DNA of 32,097 bases from Bacteroidales bacterium (GTDB taxonomy: Bacteria; Bacteroidota; Bacteroidia; Bacteroidales; UBA932). The stretch spans positions 1 to 32,097 of the forward strand of contig JAFZBQ010000020.1 of NCBI GenBank assembly GCA_017561665.1, in the 5' to 3' direction. Of the stretch, positions 8,552 through 16,717 are shown in pieces; the stretch's first letter is position 1; the number at the start of each line of letters is the position of its first letter. The position numbers and the translations under genes are program-made. The notes under the pieces are model-generated. The model searched no databases. It saw only the letters and a list, made by a program, of their open reading frames with translations, and was not told the origin of the DNA.

Positions 8552-10330
8552 ATGAGATACATCAAAAAACTTACGTTGGCTCTGCTGGTTGTCTTGACAG
8601 CGCTGCCGGCCTTTGCCGACAGCGTTACGCCGAAGCGGGCCGCGGAGGTGGCGGTTGCCTTCTTTGCCGGCGGTGCCAAACGCGGTGCCGGGGATGCCGG
8701 TCTCAAGGCGGCGGAGGTCTCTTCGGATGCATATATGGCTTTCAACCGTGACGGCGGCGGATTTGTCGTAATCGCCCTCAACGATGCGGTGACGCCCGTT
8801 CTGGCATATTCGCCGGAGGGGTCATTCCCTGCAGAAAAGGATATGCCAGCGCCGATGGCGTGGTGGTTTGCCAATCTGGCGGAGCAGATAAATGCCCTCG
8901 GCGATGGCGCAACGGCCTCTGAGGCGGTGCGTGCCTCCTGGGAGAATCCGGAGCCAGTGAGGGGGGAATCAAAACTCTATGAAACGGCGCTGTGGAGCCA
9001 GGATGCACCGTACAACAACAATTGTCCGGTTGTGGGCGGCATCCATTGCCTTACGGGGTGTGTCGCCACCGCAGGTGCCATTATAGCCCGCTTTTTCCAA
9101 TGGCCCGACGCCGGTGTGGGGACAATTCCCGCCAAACCTTCGAATGTTTCCGGGCCCGACTATCCCGCACATAGCCTTGGACACTCCTACGATTGGGACA
9201 ATATGCCGCTCAGCTACAGCTCATATTCATCAGCCCAGGCAGAGGCAGTGGCGACCCTCATGTACGATATGGGCACTATGGCAAAGATGGCTTACGATCC
9301 CGATTTCTCTTCGGCCAGTGCGGCGGATCTGCTGACCGGTCTCAAGGAGTATATGAAATATAATAAAGGGGCATATCAGGTAAGCAGGACTGAGTATTCG
9401 GATGCCCAGTGGAGTCAATTGCTGAAGAGTATCCTGGATGATTACGGCCCGACTGTTTACAGTGGGCTGGATCCGCTATATGGCGGGCACTCGTTCGTTT
9501 TGGACGGTTATGATGAACAGGGCCGCTTCCACTTCAACTGGGGTTGGGGATTTAGCAATTGTTACTGTGCCATAGACAATCTTGTGCCGGAAGGAATGGT
9601 ATACAATTTCTCTGAAAGACACCAGGTGATGGTGGGTCTGGTACCGGACTATGATGGAACCAGTACCGGCAGGGACATCCTCCGATTCACCCGGATGAAG
9701 GATAATAACGGTAATGAATATAACGGTCTGTCCGCTACCGTGACGGATTTCGTGGAGAATGAGGAATTTGTTTGTATAGCAGCCGCCTGGGGCCCCATGG
9801 CCAATGCATTCAACGGAACACTCTACTTTTCTCTTTACGACAAGAACGGCAATTTCAAGCAGGATATCAGCGAAGGTTTTGAACGTTCCCTGCCTTTGAA
9901 CGGATTCAACCTTATCGGGGGTTCTTGTATGATTACCACAACCATCGCTCCCGGCGACCGTATCAAGGTGCGATACGTGGGTCAATATAACGAAGGCATT
10001 ATTGATATCGGTGCCGGTTGTGTTTTGGAGATTATTGTCATGGAAGATACCGGCGGCGGTGACGAACCCGACCCCACCGCGGGCTATACTGCGGCGGAAA
10101 CGGCGGCATCGACGGCGCTCAGTTATGCTAAATCTACGTCGATACTCACACTGACGTTTGCCCATCCGGCCAACTGGGCGGTGAAGCATTCCAGCGGCGT
10201 AACTGTCGCAAGCGGTGTTGCAGCCGCCGGCGGCCCTGTGGCCTTGGACCTGTCGGGCTGCGCATCAGGCACTTACATCATATCCATCGGCAGCGCCGAC
10301 GATCCGTTTACTTTCACCATCACCAAGTAA
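8552..10330 (+). CDS. Secreted C10 family (streptopain-like) cysteine peptidase
   Basis: This 592-residue secreted zymogen has a signal peptide (cleavage expected after Ala22), an inhibitory propeptide of the Spi type (about 23-145), then the peptidase domain. The catalytic Cys170 lies in TGCVATAGA and His313 in GGHSFVLDGY, followed by FNWGWG, as in streptopain and the Bacteroides C10 enzymes. The region after about 370 holds a beta-sandwich and a C-terminal stretch with LDLSG and GTYIISI. That stretch resembles the C-terminal sorting or DUF3244-type tails found on such proteins; which one is unclear. The family cleaves host proteins extracellularly. The next gene begins 11 bases downstream and is probably co-transcribed. 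Confidence 0.9.
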   Translation: MRYIKKLTLALLVVLTALPAFADSVTPKRAAEVAVAFFAGGAKRGAGDAGLKAAEVSSDAYMAFNRDGGGFVVIALNDAVTPVLAYSPEGSFPAEKDMPAPMAWWFANLAEQINALGDGATASEAVRASWENPEPVRGESKLYETALWSQDAPYNNNCPVVGGIHCLTGCVATAGAIIARFFQWPDAGVGTIPAKPSNVSGPDYPAHSLGHSYDWDNMPLSYSSYSSAQAEAVATLMYDMGTMAKMAYDPDFSSASAADLLTGLKEYMKYNKGAYQVSRTEYSDAQWSQLLKSILDDYGPTVYSGLDPLYGGHSFVLDGYDEQGRFHFNWGWGFSNCYCAIDNLVPEGMVYNFSERHQVMVGLVPDYDGTSTGRDILRFTRMKDNNGNEYNGLSATVTDFVENEEFVCIAAAWGPMANAFNGTLYFSLYDKNGNFKQDISEGFERSLPLNGFNLIGGSCMITTTIAPGDRIKVRYVGQYNEGIIDIGAGCVLEIIVMEDTGGGDEPDPTAGYTAAETAASTALSYAKSTSILTLTFAHPANWAVKHSSGVTVASGVAAAGGPVALDLSGCASGTYIISIGSADDPFTFTITK

Positions 10331-10341
10331 AATCATTCGAT

Positions 10342-12294
10342 ATGAAAAGATATAGTATTATTTTGATGATTCTGGCTGCGGTTGTCACAGGGGCCGTTTC
10401 GTGTGTCAATCTGGACGACCTCGAAGGCCGCGTTTCAAAACTGGAAGGCCAGATGTCCGAATTGACCCGCCTTTGCGAACGGCTGAACAGCGACATTGGT
10501 TCAATGAGTTCCGTGGCGTCTGTCCTGGAGGGTACCGAAGTCATTACCGACATCTCCGAAATCAAGGAGGACGGCAAGGTCGTGGGTTATGCCATCACTT
10601 TCAGCAAGAGCGGCGTAAAGAAGATTTACAACGGCAAGGATGGCGCCCCCGGCACTTCGGGCAAGGACGGCAAGACCACCGTCTTCAAGATTCAGGACGG
10701 TAACTGGTATACTTCTACAGACAATGGTGTTACCTGGACGCTGGCAGGTCAGGCCACCGGCAGTCAAGGCCTGCCCGGCAAAGACGGCATCAGCCCGATG
10801 ATAAAGAACGAAAACGGCCGGTGGTGGATTTCTACAGACAAGGGCGTGACCTGGACCGACGCCGGCTCCAGCGAGGGATCTCCGGGTACCCCCGGGCAGG
10901 ACGGCGTAAGTCCGCTGATTAAGAATGAAGACGGCCGCTGGTGGGTATCCACCGACAAAGGCGAGACTTGGACCGATGCCGGACCAAGCGTCGGCGACCC
11001 CGGTAAAGATGCGCCCATGATCGGCATCGTGCCGGGCGAGGGCGGGGCGTACTATTGGACCCTTGACGGTGAAATTATCCTGGATAATGCCGGTATGCCC
11101 TTTGCGGCGGGCGGTCAGAACGGCCTTACGCCCGAACTTAAAATAGAAGACGGCTACTGGTATGTCCGTTACGGCACCGGCGAGTGGAGAAAGTATGAAA
11201 AAGCTACCGGAGAGAACGGTGCCGACGGTACGGTATGGACTATCGGCGAGAACGGAAACTGGTTCTGCAATGGTGAAGACAGCGGAAAACCTTCGCAGGG
11301 CTCCGACGGCACGGTATGGACCATCGGCGACAACGGCAACTGGTTCTGCAACGGCGAGGATACCGGAAAACCTTCCCGCGGACCTCAGGGCCCTTCCGGT
11401 TCCGGTGGGGAATCGTTCTTCACTTCGGTTGAGAGCGACGGCAGCAGCCTCACTCTGGGGCTTGCCGGGGGCGCTACGGTAGTGGTGCCGATTGCTGGTG
11501 ATCTTTCCATTTCCTTTGCGACGGCCACCAACCTGTCGGCAACGCCAGGCGCGACCCTCAACATCTCCTACACCATCACCTCATCCACAGGCAGCGCCGA
11601 CATCGACGTGATGCCTACCGCCGGTCTCAAGGCCAAGGTGACGGAGAACGGCCTCAAGGGCACCATTACCGTGGTGGTTGGCGCGTCGGTGGACTTCGAG
11701 TATGACAAGGTCACCGTCATCGTTACCAACGGCAAGATGACGCTGCTCAAGAAGATTACATTTACCGAAGGCGGGTCCATTGTGGTTACCGACGAGCATA
11801 CCACGAGCCTTATGACCTGCAAGGGAGGAAACGTAAATTTTAACATAGCCGCCAACGTGGAGTATCAGGTCAGCATCACGTCGGGCGGCTCCCCCGCAAA
11901 TTGGGTGCATCACATCAGCACCAGATCGCTGACCCCCTACAGCCTCGGCTTTTCGGTGGATCCGAATACCGGAGGCAGGCGTACCGCAACAATTACCGTC
12001 TCCAGCACGGAAACCAGTGATAAGGCTGAGTTTACGGTGATTCAGTACGCTGCCACGGGGAGCTTTGTGGTGACGGCCACCGGCGGAGTGTCCAAGTCCG
12101 TCGAGATTGCCGGCAGCAATCTCTCCGGCCTGATTGATTTTGAGGGCGAGGTGTCCGAGTGGACGCAGGGTGCATCACACACCTACAGCGACGCCGCTGC
12201 CGCCCACAGCGCGGAGTACTTCGTAGAGAATGCCACAGGCTTCTCCTTTCAGAACCTCACAAATCTGGTGAATCTGAACGTCGCCGACTTCTAG
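10342..12294 (+). CDS. Collagen-like repeat lipoprotein with DUF4988-type N-terminus
   Basis: This 650-residue lipoprotein has lipobox GAVSC (Cys21) and then a short coiled coil (DLEGRVSKLEGQMSEL, about 25-41). A DUF4988-like segment (about 60-100) ends in the YNGKDG motif. Next come three 39-residue repeats (from residues 107, 146 and 185), each with GKDG or GQDG collagen-like triplets and a W-x-STD-x-G-x-TW motif. Two 24-residue units (295-318, 322-345) carry DGTVWTIG and NWFCNGED, and a short Gly-rich hinge follows. The C-terminal part contains a BACON-like fold with FTVIQ. It looks like an extended surface stalk with adhesive modules. Position after the C10 peptidase suggests a surface partner, which is inference. 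Confidence 0.82.
   Translation: MKRYSIILMILAAVVTGAVSCVNLDDLEGRVSKLEGQMSELTRLCERLNSDIGSMSSVASVLEGTEVITDISEIKEDGKVVGYAITFSKSGVKKIYNGKDGAPGTSGKDGKTTVFKIQDGNWYTSTDNGVTWTLAGQATGSQGLPGKDGISPMIKNENGRWWISTDKGVTWTDAGSSEGSPGTPGQDGVSPLIKNEDGRWWVSTDKGETWTDAGPSVGDPGKDAPMIGIVPGEGGAYYWTLDGEIILDNAGMPFAAGGQNGLTPELKIEDGYWYVRYGTGEWRKYEKATGENGADGTVWTIGENGNWFCNGEDSGKPSQGSDGTVWTIGDNGNWFCNGEDTGKPSRGPQGPSGSGGESFFTSVESDGSSLTLGLAGGATVVVPIAGDLSISFATATNLSATPGATLNISYTITSSTGSADIDVMPTAGLKAKVTENGLKGTITVVVGASVDFEYDKVTVIVTNGKMTLLKKITFTEGGSIVVTDEHTTSLMTCKGGNVNFNIAANVEYQVSITSGGSPANWVHHISTRSLTPYSLGFSVDPNTGGRRTATITVSSTETSDKAEFTVIQYAATGSFVVTATGGVSKSVEIAGSNLSGLIDFEGEVSEWTQGASHTYSDAAAAHSAEYFVENATGFSFQNLTNLVNLNVADF
10660..11010 (+). 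repeat. Three in-frame 117-bp coding repeats
   Basis: Units start near 10660, 10777 and 10894 with a fixed 117-bp period (39 codons). The second and third are the most alike, sharing SP-x-IKNE-x-GRWW. The first is diverged. Confidence 0.75.
11224..11376 (+). repeat. Two in-frame 72-bp units at 81-bp period
   Basis: 11224-11295 and 11305-11376 encode near-identical 24-residue units (DGTVWTIG, NGNWFCNGED, GKPS), separated by three codons. Only a few residues differ between them. Confidence 0.8.
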
Positions 12295-12301
12295 CGGCTT
12301 G

Positions 12302-12916
12302 CTAGAATCGCCAGCCGCCTACAATCATTATGTTGTGCAGGTGGATGCTCCCGGTATGGTGCATCTCGGGGTACTGTACCATCGAGTTCAGCAGGCCGAT
12401 GCTGGCCTCGAACCCCCACTGCCAGTGTTTGCCCTCGAGGAAGATTACGCTGGGCTGCAGGGCAATGTCATAACGCTTGAAAGTCTCTTTGTTATTGAGG
12501 GGATCCATCGGGTCGGCATCGATATAGTATCTGTCGGGGAGCGTTACTATGGAGAGTTGAGGCCCGATTCCGAAAATTGCCTCCTGGTCGTAATCATCTG
12601 TGTGATATCTGGCTACGCAGAAAATATCGGCATAAGAGAGGCAGTGATTGTCACCGCCGATCCAGCCGATATGGGCAATATCGCTCATCTGCATACGGAT
12701 TCCTGCTCCGGGCATCAGTGACCAACGGCCTTCAAGGGGAATGTCCAGGCCGTATGAGAGGCGTACCACTGCGCCGGGGTTTTGCTCCCATGCAGTAGAG
12801 CCCGTTTCCAGGAACAGGCCGGCACCCATCATAAAGTTATTTGTGAGTTTCTTCTCCTGTGCATACGATGTCGTACACAGGGCAATAAGAGCGATGGCGA
12901 TAAAAATCTTTTTCAT
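12302..12916 (-). CDS. Small outer-membrane beta-barrel-like protein
   Basis: This 204-residue protein has a signal peptide ending SYA before Gln-Glu, and a sequence of alternating hydrophobic strands that ends in Phe, as expected of an outer-membrane barrel. The start at 12916 (MKKIF) is preferred over an in-frame ATG five codons upstream because it gives a standard signal peptide. Many strands carry aromatic girdle residues, such as WSLMPGAGIRM and WQWGFEASIGL. No enzymatic motif is present. It converges on the collagen-like lipoprotein gene with 7 bases between stops. The 109-bp element at 12960-13068 lies directly upstream. Confidence 0.7.
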   Translation of the reverse strand: MKKIFIAIALIALCTTSYAQEKKLTNNFMMGAGLFLETGSTAWEQNPGAVVRLSYGLDIPLEGRWSLMPGAGIRMQMSDIAHIGWIGGDNHCLSYADIFCVARYHTDDYDQEAIFGIGPQLSIVTLPDRYYIDADPMDPLNNKETFKRYDIALQPSVIFLEGKHWQWGFEASIGLLNSMVQYPEMHHTGSIHLHNIMIVGGWRF

Positions 12917-12959
12917 ATTGATTAAATGCATCGCTCGCGAAATTCTAACGCGATTTTTG

Positions 12960-13068
12960 CGTGGAGGGTAACGTGTTGGTAGAGAATAGATAACGCAACG
13001 ACACCCCTAAGCCGCGATGGGGGGTGCTATTGTGGAATTGGCTGTATTTCAGGAGGTTTGCCTCCACG
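12960..13068 (+). repeat. 109-bp inverted-repeat element, copy A
   Basis: The element begins CGTGGAGGGTAA (12960-12971) and ends TTTGCCTCCACG (13057-13068). The outer 8 bases of the two ends are perfectly complementary. A central hairpin pairs CACCCC (13002-13007) with GGGGTG (13021-13026), and a second small hairpin GGAGG-TTTG-CCTCC occupies 13052-13065. Immediately outside are a T-tract on the left and an A-tract on the right. A second copy lies at 16706-16814 in the opposite orientation, with the same length and hairpin register. No tRNA, rRNA or known riboswitch pattern is recognised. It may be a miniature mobile element or a structured control element. Confidence 0.7.
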
Positions 13069-13508
13069 AAAAAAAGATTTGGAGACCACAATTCTGTTCC
13101 TTTCAGGTATCCAACTGCAGACCGCTTTCATATGCTCAACTGCACAGGATTTCCCTATCTCTGACCCGGACGGAACAAAAACAGCTTGCCGATTACATTA
13201 TTCGGTCATACAACTGTATCGACTATGCAGTGGTGTCCGACTACTTTGGCGGGTACGAGAAAATGATCATCGCAATCAATACTACCAAGGGAAGCGAATA
13301 TGACATTCCGGAGGATTTCACGGCGGGGTCAGACCTTATTTATTCAAAAATGACACAGTTTTTGCTAGACACAGGTGTAGTAGACAGTGTTGACTTGCTG
13401 CTCCATCTGCCGGAAGACATTCGCCGGTCTCTCATTGCCCCCGTATGTACAGCCACAGGTGCCAGCATTAAAAAAGCAGCCAAGTATCTTCACGTAAAAA
13501 TTGATTAA
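13017..13508 (+). CDS. Unrecognised protein starting inside the 109-bp element
   Basis: This open frame of 163 residues is not recognised. The only upstream ATG lies in the loop of element A's hairpin; the next in-frame ATG is at 13263, so the true start is uncertain. The plausible protein core begins near LTRTEQKQLADYI. The tail, GASIKKAAKYLHVKID, reads like a short helix-turn-helix and suggests a DNA-binding or transposase-derived fragment. No catalytic motif such as a HUH pair is present, and no signal peptide. The stop overlaps the -7 box of the next gene. It could be a remnant of a longer gene or a small regulator. Confidence 0.5.
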   Translation: MGGAIVELAVFQEVCLHEKKIWRPQFCSFQVSNCRPLSYAQLHRISLSLTRTEQKQLADYIIRSYNCIDYAVVSDYFGGYEKMIIAINTTKGSEYDIPEDFTAGSDLIYSKMTQFLLDTGVVDSVDLLLHLPEDIRRSLIAPVCTATGASIKKAAKYLHVKID

Positions 13509-13513
13509 CTTTG
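13506..13513 (+). promoter_or_regulatory. -7 box for the 87-residue membrane protein gene
   Basis: TAACTTTG matches the consensus exactly and overlaps the TAA stop of the preceding ORF. The ATG at 13522 begins 8 bases later, so the predicted transcript has a leader of only a few bases. Confidence 0.5.
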
Positions 13514-13521
13514 TAGTTACT

Positions 13522-13785
13522 ATGGAACAACAAGCAAATAAAACATCCGGCAGGAAGCTGGTACGCTGGATACCGTATGCCGGAATCGCCGCCGCCATCA
13601 TAGTGGTGGTGCTGGCCATCGGAAACAAGGACAGGGAACTCATCGACACTTTTGACGATCCCGCACTGGCGTACGCCCAGGTAGAGGACGCCTTCAATCA
13701 GATATCAAGCAAGATGGCCCGCGGCATAGAAATTGCCTCGGAATCAGACACTACCGCTAAAATAAATGAACCTGAAACAGAATAA
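13522..13785 (+). CDS. Short membrane protein, anti-sigma-operon type
   Basis: This 87-residue protein has one membrane helix (about 15-35) and a short outer tail with DTFDDPALAYAQVEDAFNQI. That DP-x-x-AY-x-x-x-E pattern is familiar from small proteins next to ECF sigma factors and DUF4252 proteins in Bacteroidales. The ATG at 13522 is chosen over an upstream ATG (13501) because it follows the -7 box and gives the usual short cytoplasmic N-terminus. The cytoplasmic part is only about 15 residues, too short for a classical anti-sigma domain. It is followed after 4 bases by the DUF4252 gene and is surely co-transcribed with it. Confidence 0.65.
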   Translation: MEQQANKTSGRKLVRWIPYAGIAAAIIVVVLAIGNKDRELIDTFDDPALAYAQVEDAFNQISSKMARGIEIASESDTTAKINEPETE

Positions 13786-13789
13786 AGAA

Positions 13790-14275
13790 ATGAAAAAGAT
13801 ACTTACAATAGCAGTCCTGCTGCTCATATTCATCTGCGCCGACGCACAAAACGGCAAGAATCTCTACAAGAAGTATTCGGAAGCAGAAGGGGTAAGCGCC
13901 GTTTACATTTCCCCCGCAATGTTCCGGATGATGGGCAAACTTCCCGACCTGAACGTAGAGGGACAGAGTGTCAACCTCGCCCCCATAATCAAAACGATGT
14001 CTGGTCTTTATCTCATAAACAGCGAGAATCCAGAGATTAACGCCGGCCTGGCGAAAGAGGTGGAGAAGTTCATTTCCAAGGGCGACTACGAACTCCTGAT
14101 GGAGACCAAAGACGCCGGCGAGACGGTGCGCATGTACACCGTGGGCACCGAAACGGTGGTCGAGAGTTTCGTGATGATTGCATCCGAAGAAAACCAGACT
14201 ACCTTCATCTGCCTCGACGGCAAGATGAACCGCGAAGAGTTGGAAGCCATCCTCGCCGAGAAGATGCAGGAGTAA
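13790..14275 (+). CDS. DUF4252 domain exported protein
   Basis: This 161-residue exported protein has signal peptide MKKILTIAVLLLIFICADA, followed by a DUF4252 domain covering the rest. Hallmarks are the ISPAMFRMMG segment, the GLYLINSE strand and the repeated short strands before a C-terminal helix. The start at 13790 is preferred because the upstream in-frame ATG (13766) lies within the preceding gene. DUF4252 proteins are usually encoded with an ECF sigma factor and a small membrane protein; their function is unknown. Here the membrane protein is present but no sigma gene is visible. The gene converges on the glycosidase-like gene with 2 bases between stops. Confidence 0.8.
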   Translation: MKKILTIAVLLLIFICADAQNGKNLYKKYSEAEGVSAVYISPAMFRMMGKLPDLNVEGQSVNLAPIIKTMSGLYLINSENPEINAGLAKEVEKFISKGDYELLMETKDAGETVRMYTVGTETVVESFVMIASEENQTTFICLDGKMNREELEAILAEKMQE

Positions 14276-14277
14276 TC

Positions 14278-16680
14278 CTAGCGCAGCCTCAATTCTTTGC
14301 TTTCAAACGGTATCGGATAGGTCGACATCCACACTGTGGGTGTGACCTCTTTTGTGGCGGCCGAGACGGCCCAGACTTCTATCGTCTTGCCCAACATATC
14401 GGGCGTAAGCGGATAGTAGTACGTGTAATTGCCTTCGGTATCGTTCAGCCAGACCTGCCAGCCCCAAGGGTTGCAGGTGTAGGACGGGGCGCGGTCGGGA
14501 CAGCCCCTCCACTCACCGTCTATCTTTAGGGCAGCCCAGGCGCCTTCTCGGGGGAACTTGCCGTCGATGGCGATACACAGGTATGCGCCCTGGGGAATCT
14601 CGTCGAGGGTGATTTCTTTAGTAAAGCAGTATCCCTTCCACTCTTCGAACTCGCCCTTCTTCATCCAGTAGGTCGGGAAGAGGTTGGTGGCGTGCCAGGC
14701 GGTGCGGTCCACCTGTTTGCCGTCGCGGAACCCTTTGATTTCGGTGATGCGCAGCGGGGTGAAATCGAGGTGGAAGTAGCGGAATTCTCCAACCCCGCTC
14801 AGGTCAATCTCCATCTTGGTATCGCTTAGGAAGGTAACTGTCTTCCAGCTTTTTAAGTCCTTTGAGACATACGCCGTGGCGCCCTCCTCTATGTAGTATG
14901 GCTGCATCGAAAATTCGTCGTATGTTTCGATTACAAGCTTATCCAGGGTTGTCACCTCTCCCAAATCCAGATTGAGTGCGGTAGTGAACGGTTTGAAGAA
15001 CTCGTCGCGGATGGCCACGGAGAAGGATGTGCCCAGGTCGTCGTCGAACATAAAGCGGTCCCAGCAGTCACGGATGGTGAACGAACGCTGGTTGAACAGG
15101 GCGTCGCGGGCTGCCTGAACCTGCGCGATATTTGTGGGTCCGGAGCGCTCCAGCGAACGGAGTTCCAGCGCATTGTTGTCGGCGGCATAGGTCATCGCAT
15201 CGTAGATGCACTGCCCTTCGCGAGGATATTCGGTCGGCTGCAGTTCGGCCAGTTTTCTGTGGTACGGCTGCTTGAGTTTATCCCCCGGGAACTTTATCCT
15301 CATAGAGCGACCCTTGGCCAGGGCGTCGGCCCATTTGCCGTCGAGCGAGGCTTTTTTGAATGTGCCCTTGACGACCTTTGCGTTGTAGCTCTGGCCGGGC
15401 ATGCCCAGCAACTTCACGGTGACTTCATCGCCAACCTTGTCGTTTACAATTTGATACGGGATGCCGCTGATGGCCACTTTGTCCTTTTCGGGAACGGTGG
15501 TGATCTTTATGAGTGCGGCGCGGAACGGCAGCACCTCAACCTCTATCGATTTGCCGTAAGCATAGCTGCCCAGATCGTAGATATAAGGATGATACTGACG
15601 GACTTGAACCTTCTTCGCAGGGTCCAGACCGGTCTCTTCACCCAGGTTGACGATGTATTTCACCGGCTCCCAGGTGAGGTTGCGGAGCGTCAGGAAGCGG
15701 GTCGTGCCGTCACCGCGGCTGAGCGCTTCCGGGCCGTACTGCTCTTCCGGCAGACGCTTGGCATTAACCAGGATGTCACGGTACTGACGGTGGAGGTTGT
15801 AGATGAAAGCCAGCATCGGATATTCGTCGTCCCGCAGCAGCCAGGGATTGGCGTAAATCTGCGGCGCCATAATCAGCTCGCGGCCGAACGCCTGCAATAT
15901 CAGGTCGTCTTCCCAATAATCGAGGCAGGAACTAAGGCACACGCCGTGGTCTTCGGTCAGACGGGTAAGGTTTTCGGGCGCCTTGCGGGCTATCGCCTGG
16001 CCGCGGTGGTGCGGCGCCGTCATCGTATTTGTCATAAAGACATCGATGTAGGTCTCGTCGCCGCCCAGCAGATAGGTCGTGGAATACTTGGTGCCGGGGC
16101 CAAGCTTCAGGCGATGGTTCAGCAGCACGAAATCGGGCCGTATTTCGCGTACCTTTGCCATCATCTGCTCGAAATAATCGTATTTGGAGGGGCGCAGCTG
16201 GCCGCAGACGCCGTCCATCTTGAACAGCCCGAGGTTGTAGTCGCGTACAAACTCCCACACCATATCCATTCTCTCGGAAGCCTCTTCCTCGGTATCGCCA
16301 AAGCCGTCCGGGCCGCCCCAGACACCCAGGCTGGCGCCGAATCCCGCCGCCTTGTCGCGTATGGGTCCCAGTCCGTGCGGGTACTGGTTATGGAATCGTT
16401 CTGAGCGTGTAGAGCCGTAGAAATGACGGCCGTCCAGCATTCCGGCATCAAAGGCGAAAATGTCCAGCTCCATCCCGTAGGTGTCGTACAGCCACTGGAA
16501 AAACTCGAGCTCGGCGTAGGTCTGCGCCTCGCTGGGTCCTTCGTTGGTGTGGCTCATCCAGGTGAAATATTCCGCCTTCGAGGGCGTGGTCTCTTCGGCC
16601 CCCGCTATGGGGTATGTCTGGGCATTGACGCTTGTAAACGCGACGGCAGCCATCGCTGCCAGTAGAATCATCTTTTTCAT
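14278..16680 (-). CDS. Secreted clan GH-D-like (alpha-galactosidase-like) glycosidase
   Basis: This 800-residue exported protein has a signal peptide ending VNA before Gln. The first 350 or so residues look like a TIM barrel related to clan GH-D (GH27/GH36): GVWGGPDG, then LFKMDGVCG with Asp156 at the expected nucleophile position, then LLNHRLKLGPG. An all-beta domain follows, then a discoidin-like segment (about 500-640, LDLGEVTTLDKLVIETYDEF) and a C-terminal jelly roll of the GH2 N-terminal type. The start at 16680 is preferred to the ATG at 16755, because a -7 box lies just upstream. The enzyme class is inferred; the acid/base residue is not identified. Element B lies directly upstream. 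Confidence 0.7.
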   Translation of the reverse strand: MKKMILLAAMAAVAFTSVNAQTYPIAGAEETTPSKAEYFTWMSHTNEGPSEAQTYAELEFFQWLYDTYGMELDIFAFDAGMLDGRHFYGSTRSERFHNQYPHGLGPIRDKAAGFGASLGVWGGPDGFGDTEEEASERMDMVWEFVRDYNLGLFKMDGVCGQLRPSKYDYFEQMMAKVREIRPDFVLLNHRLKLGPGTKYSTTYLLGGDETYIDVFMTNTMTAPHHRGQAIARKAPENLTRLTEDHGVCLSSCLDYWEDDLILQAFGRELIMAPQIYANPWLLRDDEYPMLAFIYNLHRQYRDILVNAKRLPEEQYGPEALSRGDGTTRFLTLRNLTWEPVKYIVNLGEETGLDPAKKVQVRQYHPYIYDLGSYAYGKSIEVEVLPFRAALIKITTVPEKDKVAISGIPYQIVNDKVGDEVTVKLLGMPGQSYNAKVVKGTFKKASLDGKWADALAKGRSMRIKFPGDKLKQPYHRKLAELQPTEYPREGQCIYDAMTYAADNNALELRSLERSGPTNIAQVQAARDALFNQRSFTIRDCWDRFMFDDDLGTSFSVAIRDEFFKPFTTALNLDLGEVTTLDKLVIETYDEFSMQPYYIEEGATAYVSKDLKSWKTVTFLSDTKMEIDLSGVGEFRYFHLDFTPLRITEIKGFRDGKQVDRTAWHATNLFPTYWMKKGEFEEWKGYCFTKEITLDEIPQGAYLCIAIDGKFPREGAWAALKIDGEWRGCPDRAPSYTCNPWGWQVWLNDTEGNYTYYYPLTPDMLGKTIEVWAVSAATKEVTPTVWMSTYPIPFESKELRLR

Positions 16681-16685
16681 ATCAT

Positions 16686-16717
16686 CAAAGGTAATGATTT
16701 TTTGCCGTGGAGGCAAA
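16686..16717 (-). promoter_or_regulatory. Predicted promoter of the GH-D-like gene, -33 box inside element B
   Basis: On the minus strand TTTG (16717-16714), a 20-base spacer and TACCTTTG (16693-16686) form a good Bacteroidales promoter. The TTTG is part of the terminal repeat of the 109-bp element. The ATG at 16680 lies only 5 bases past the -7 box. Confidence 0.55.

Noticed and set aside
13017-13508. Missing ECF sigma factor encoded by this ORF
   Set aside because: No sigma region 2 or 4 motifs can be seen and the protein is a poor length match.
15259-16404. Plus-strand frame opposite the GH-D-like gene
   Set aside because: No homology-like motifs; the minus strand carries a signal peptide and continuous domains.
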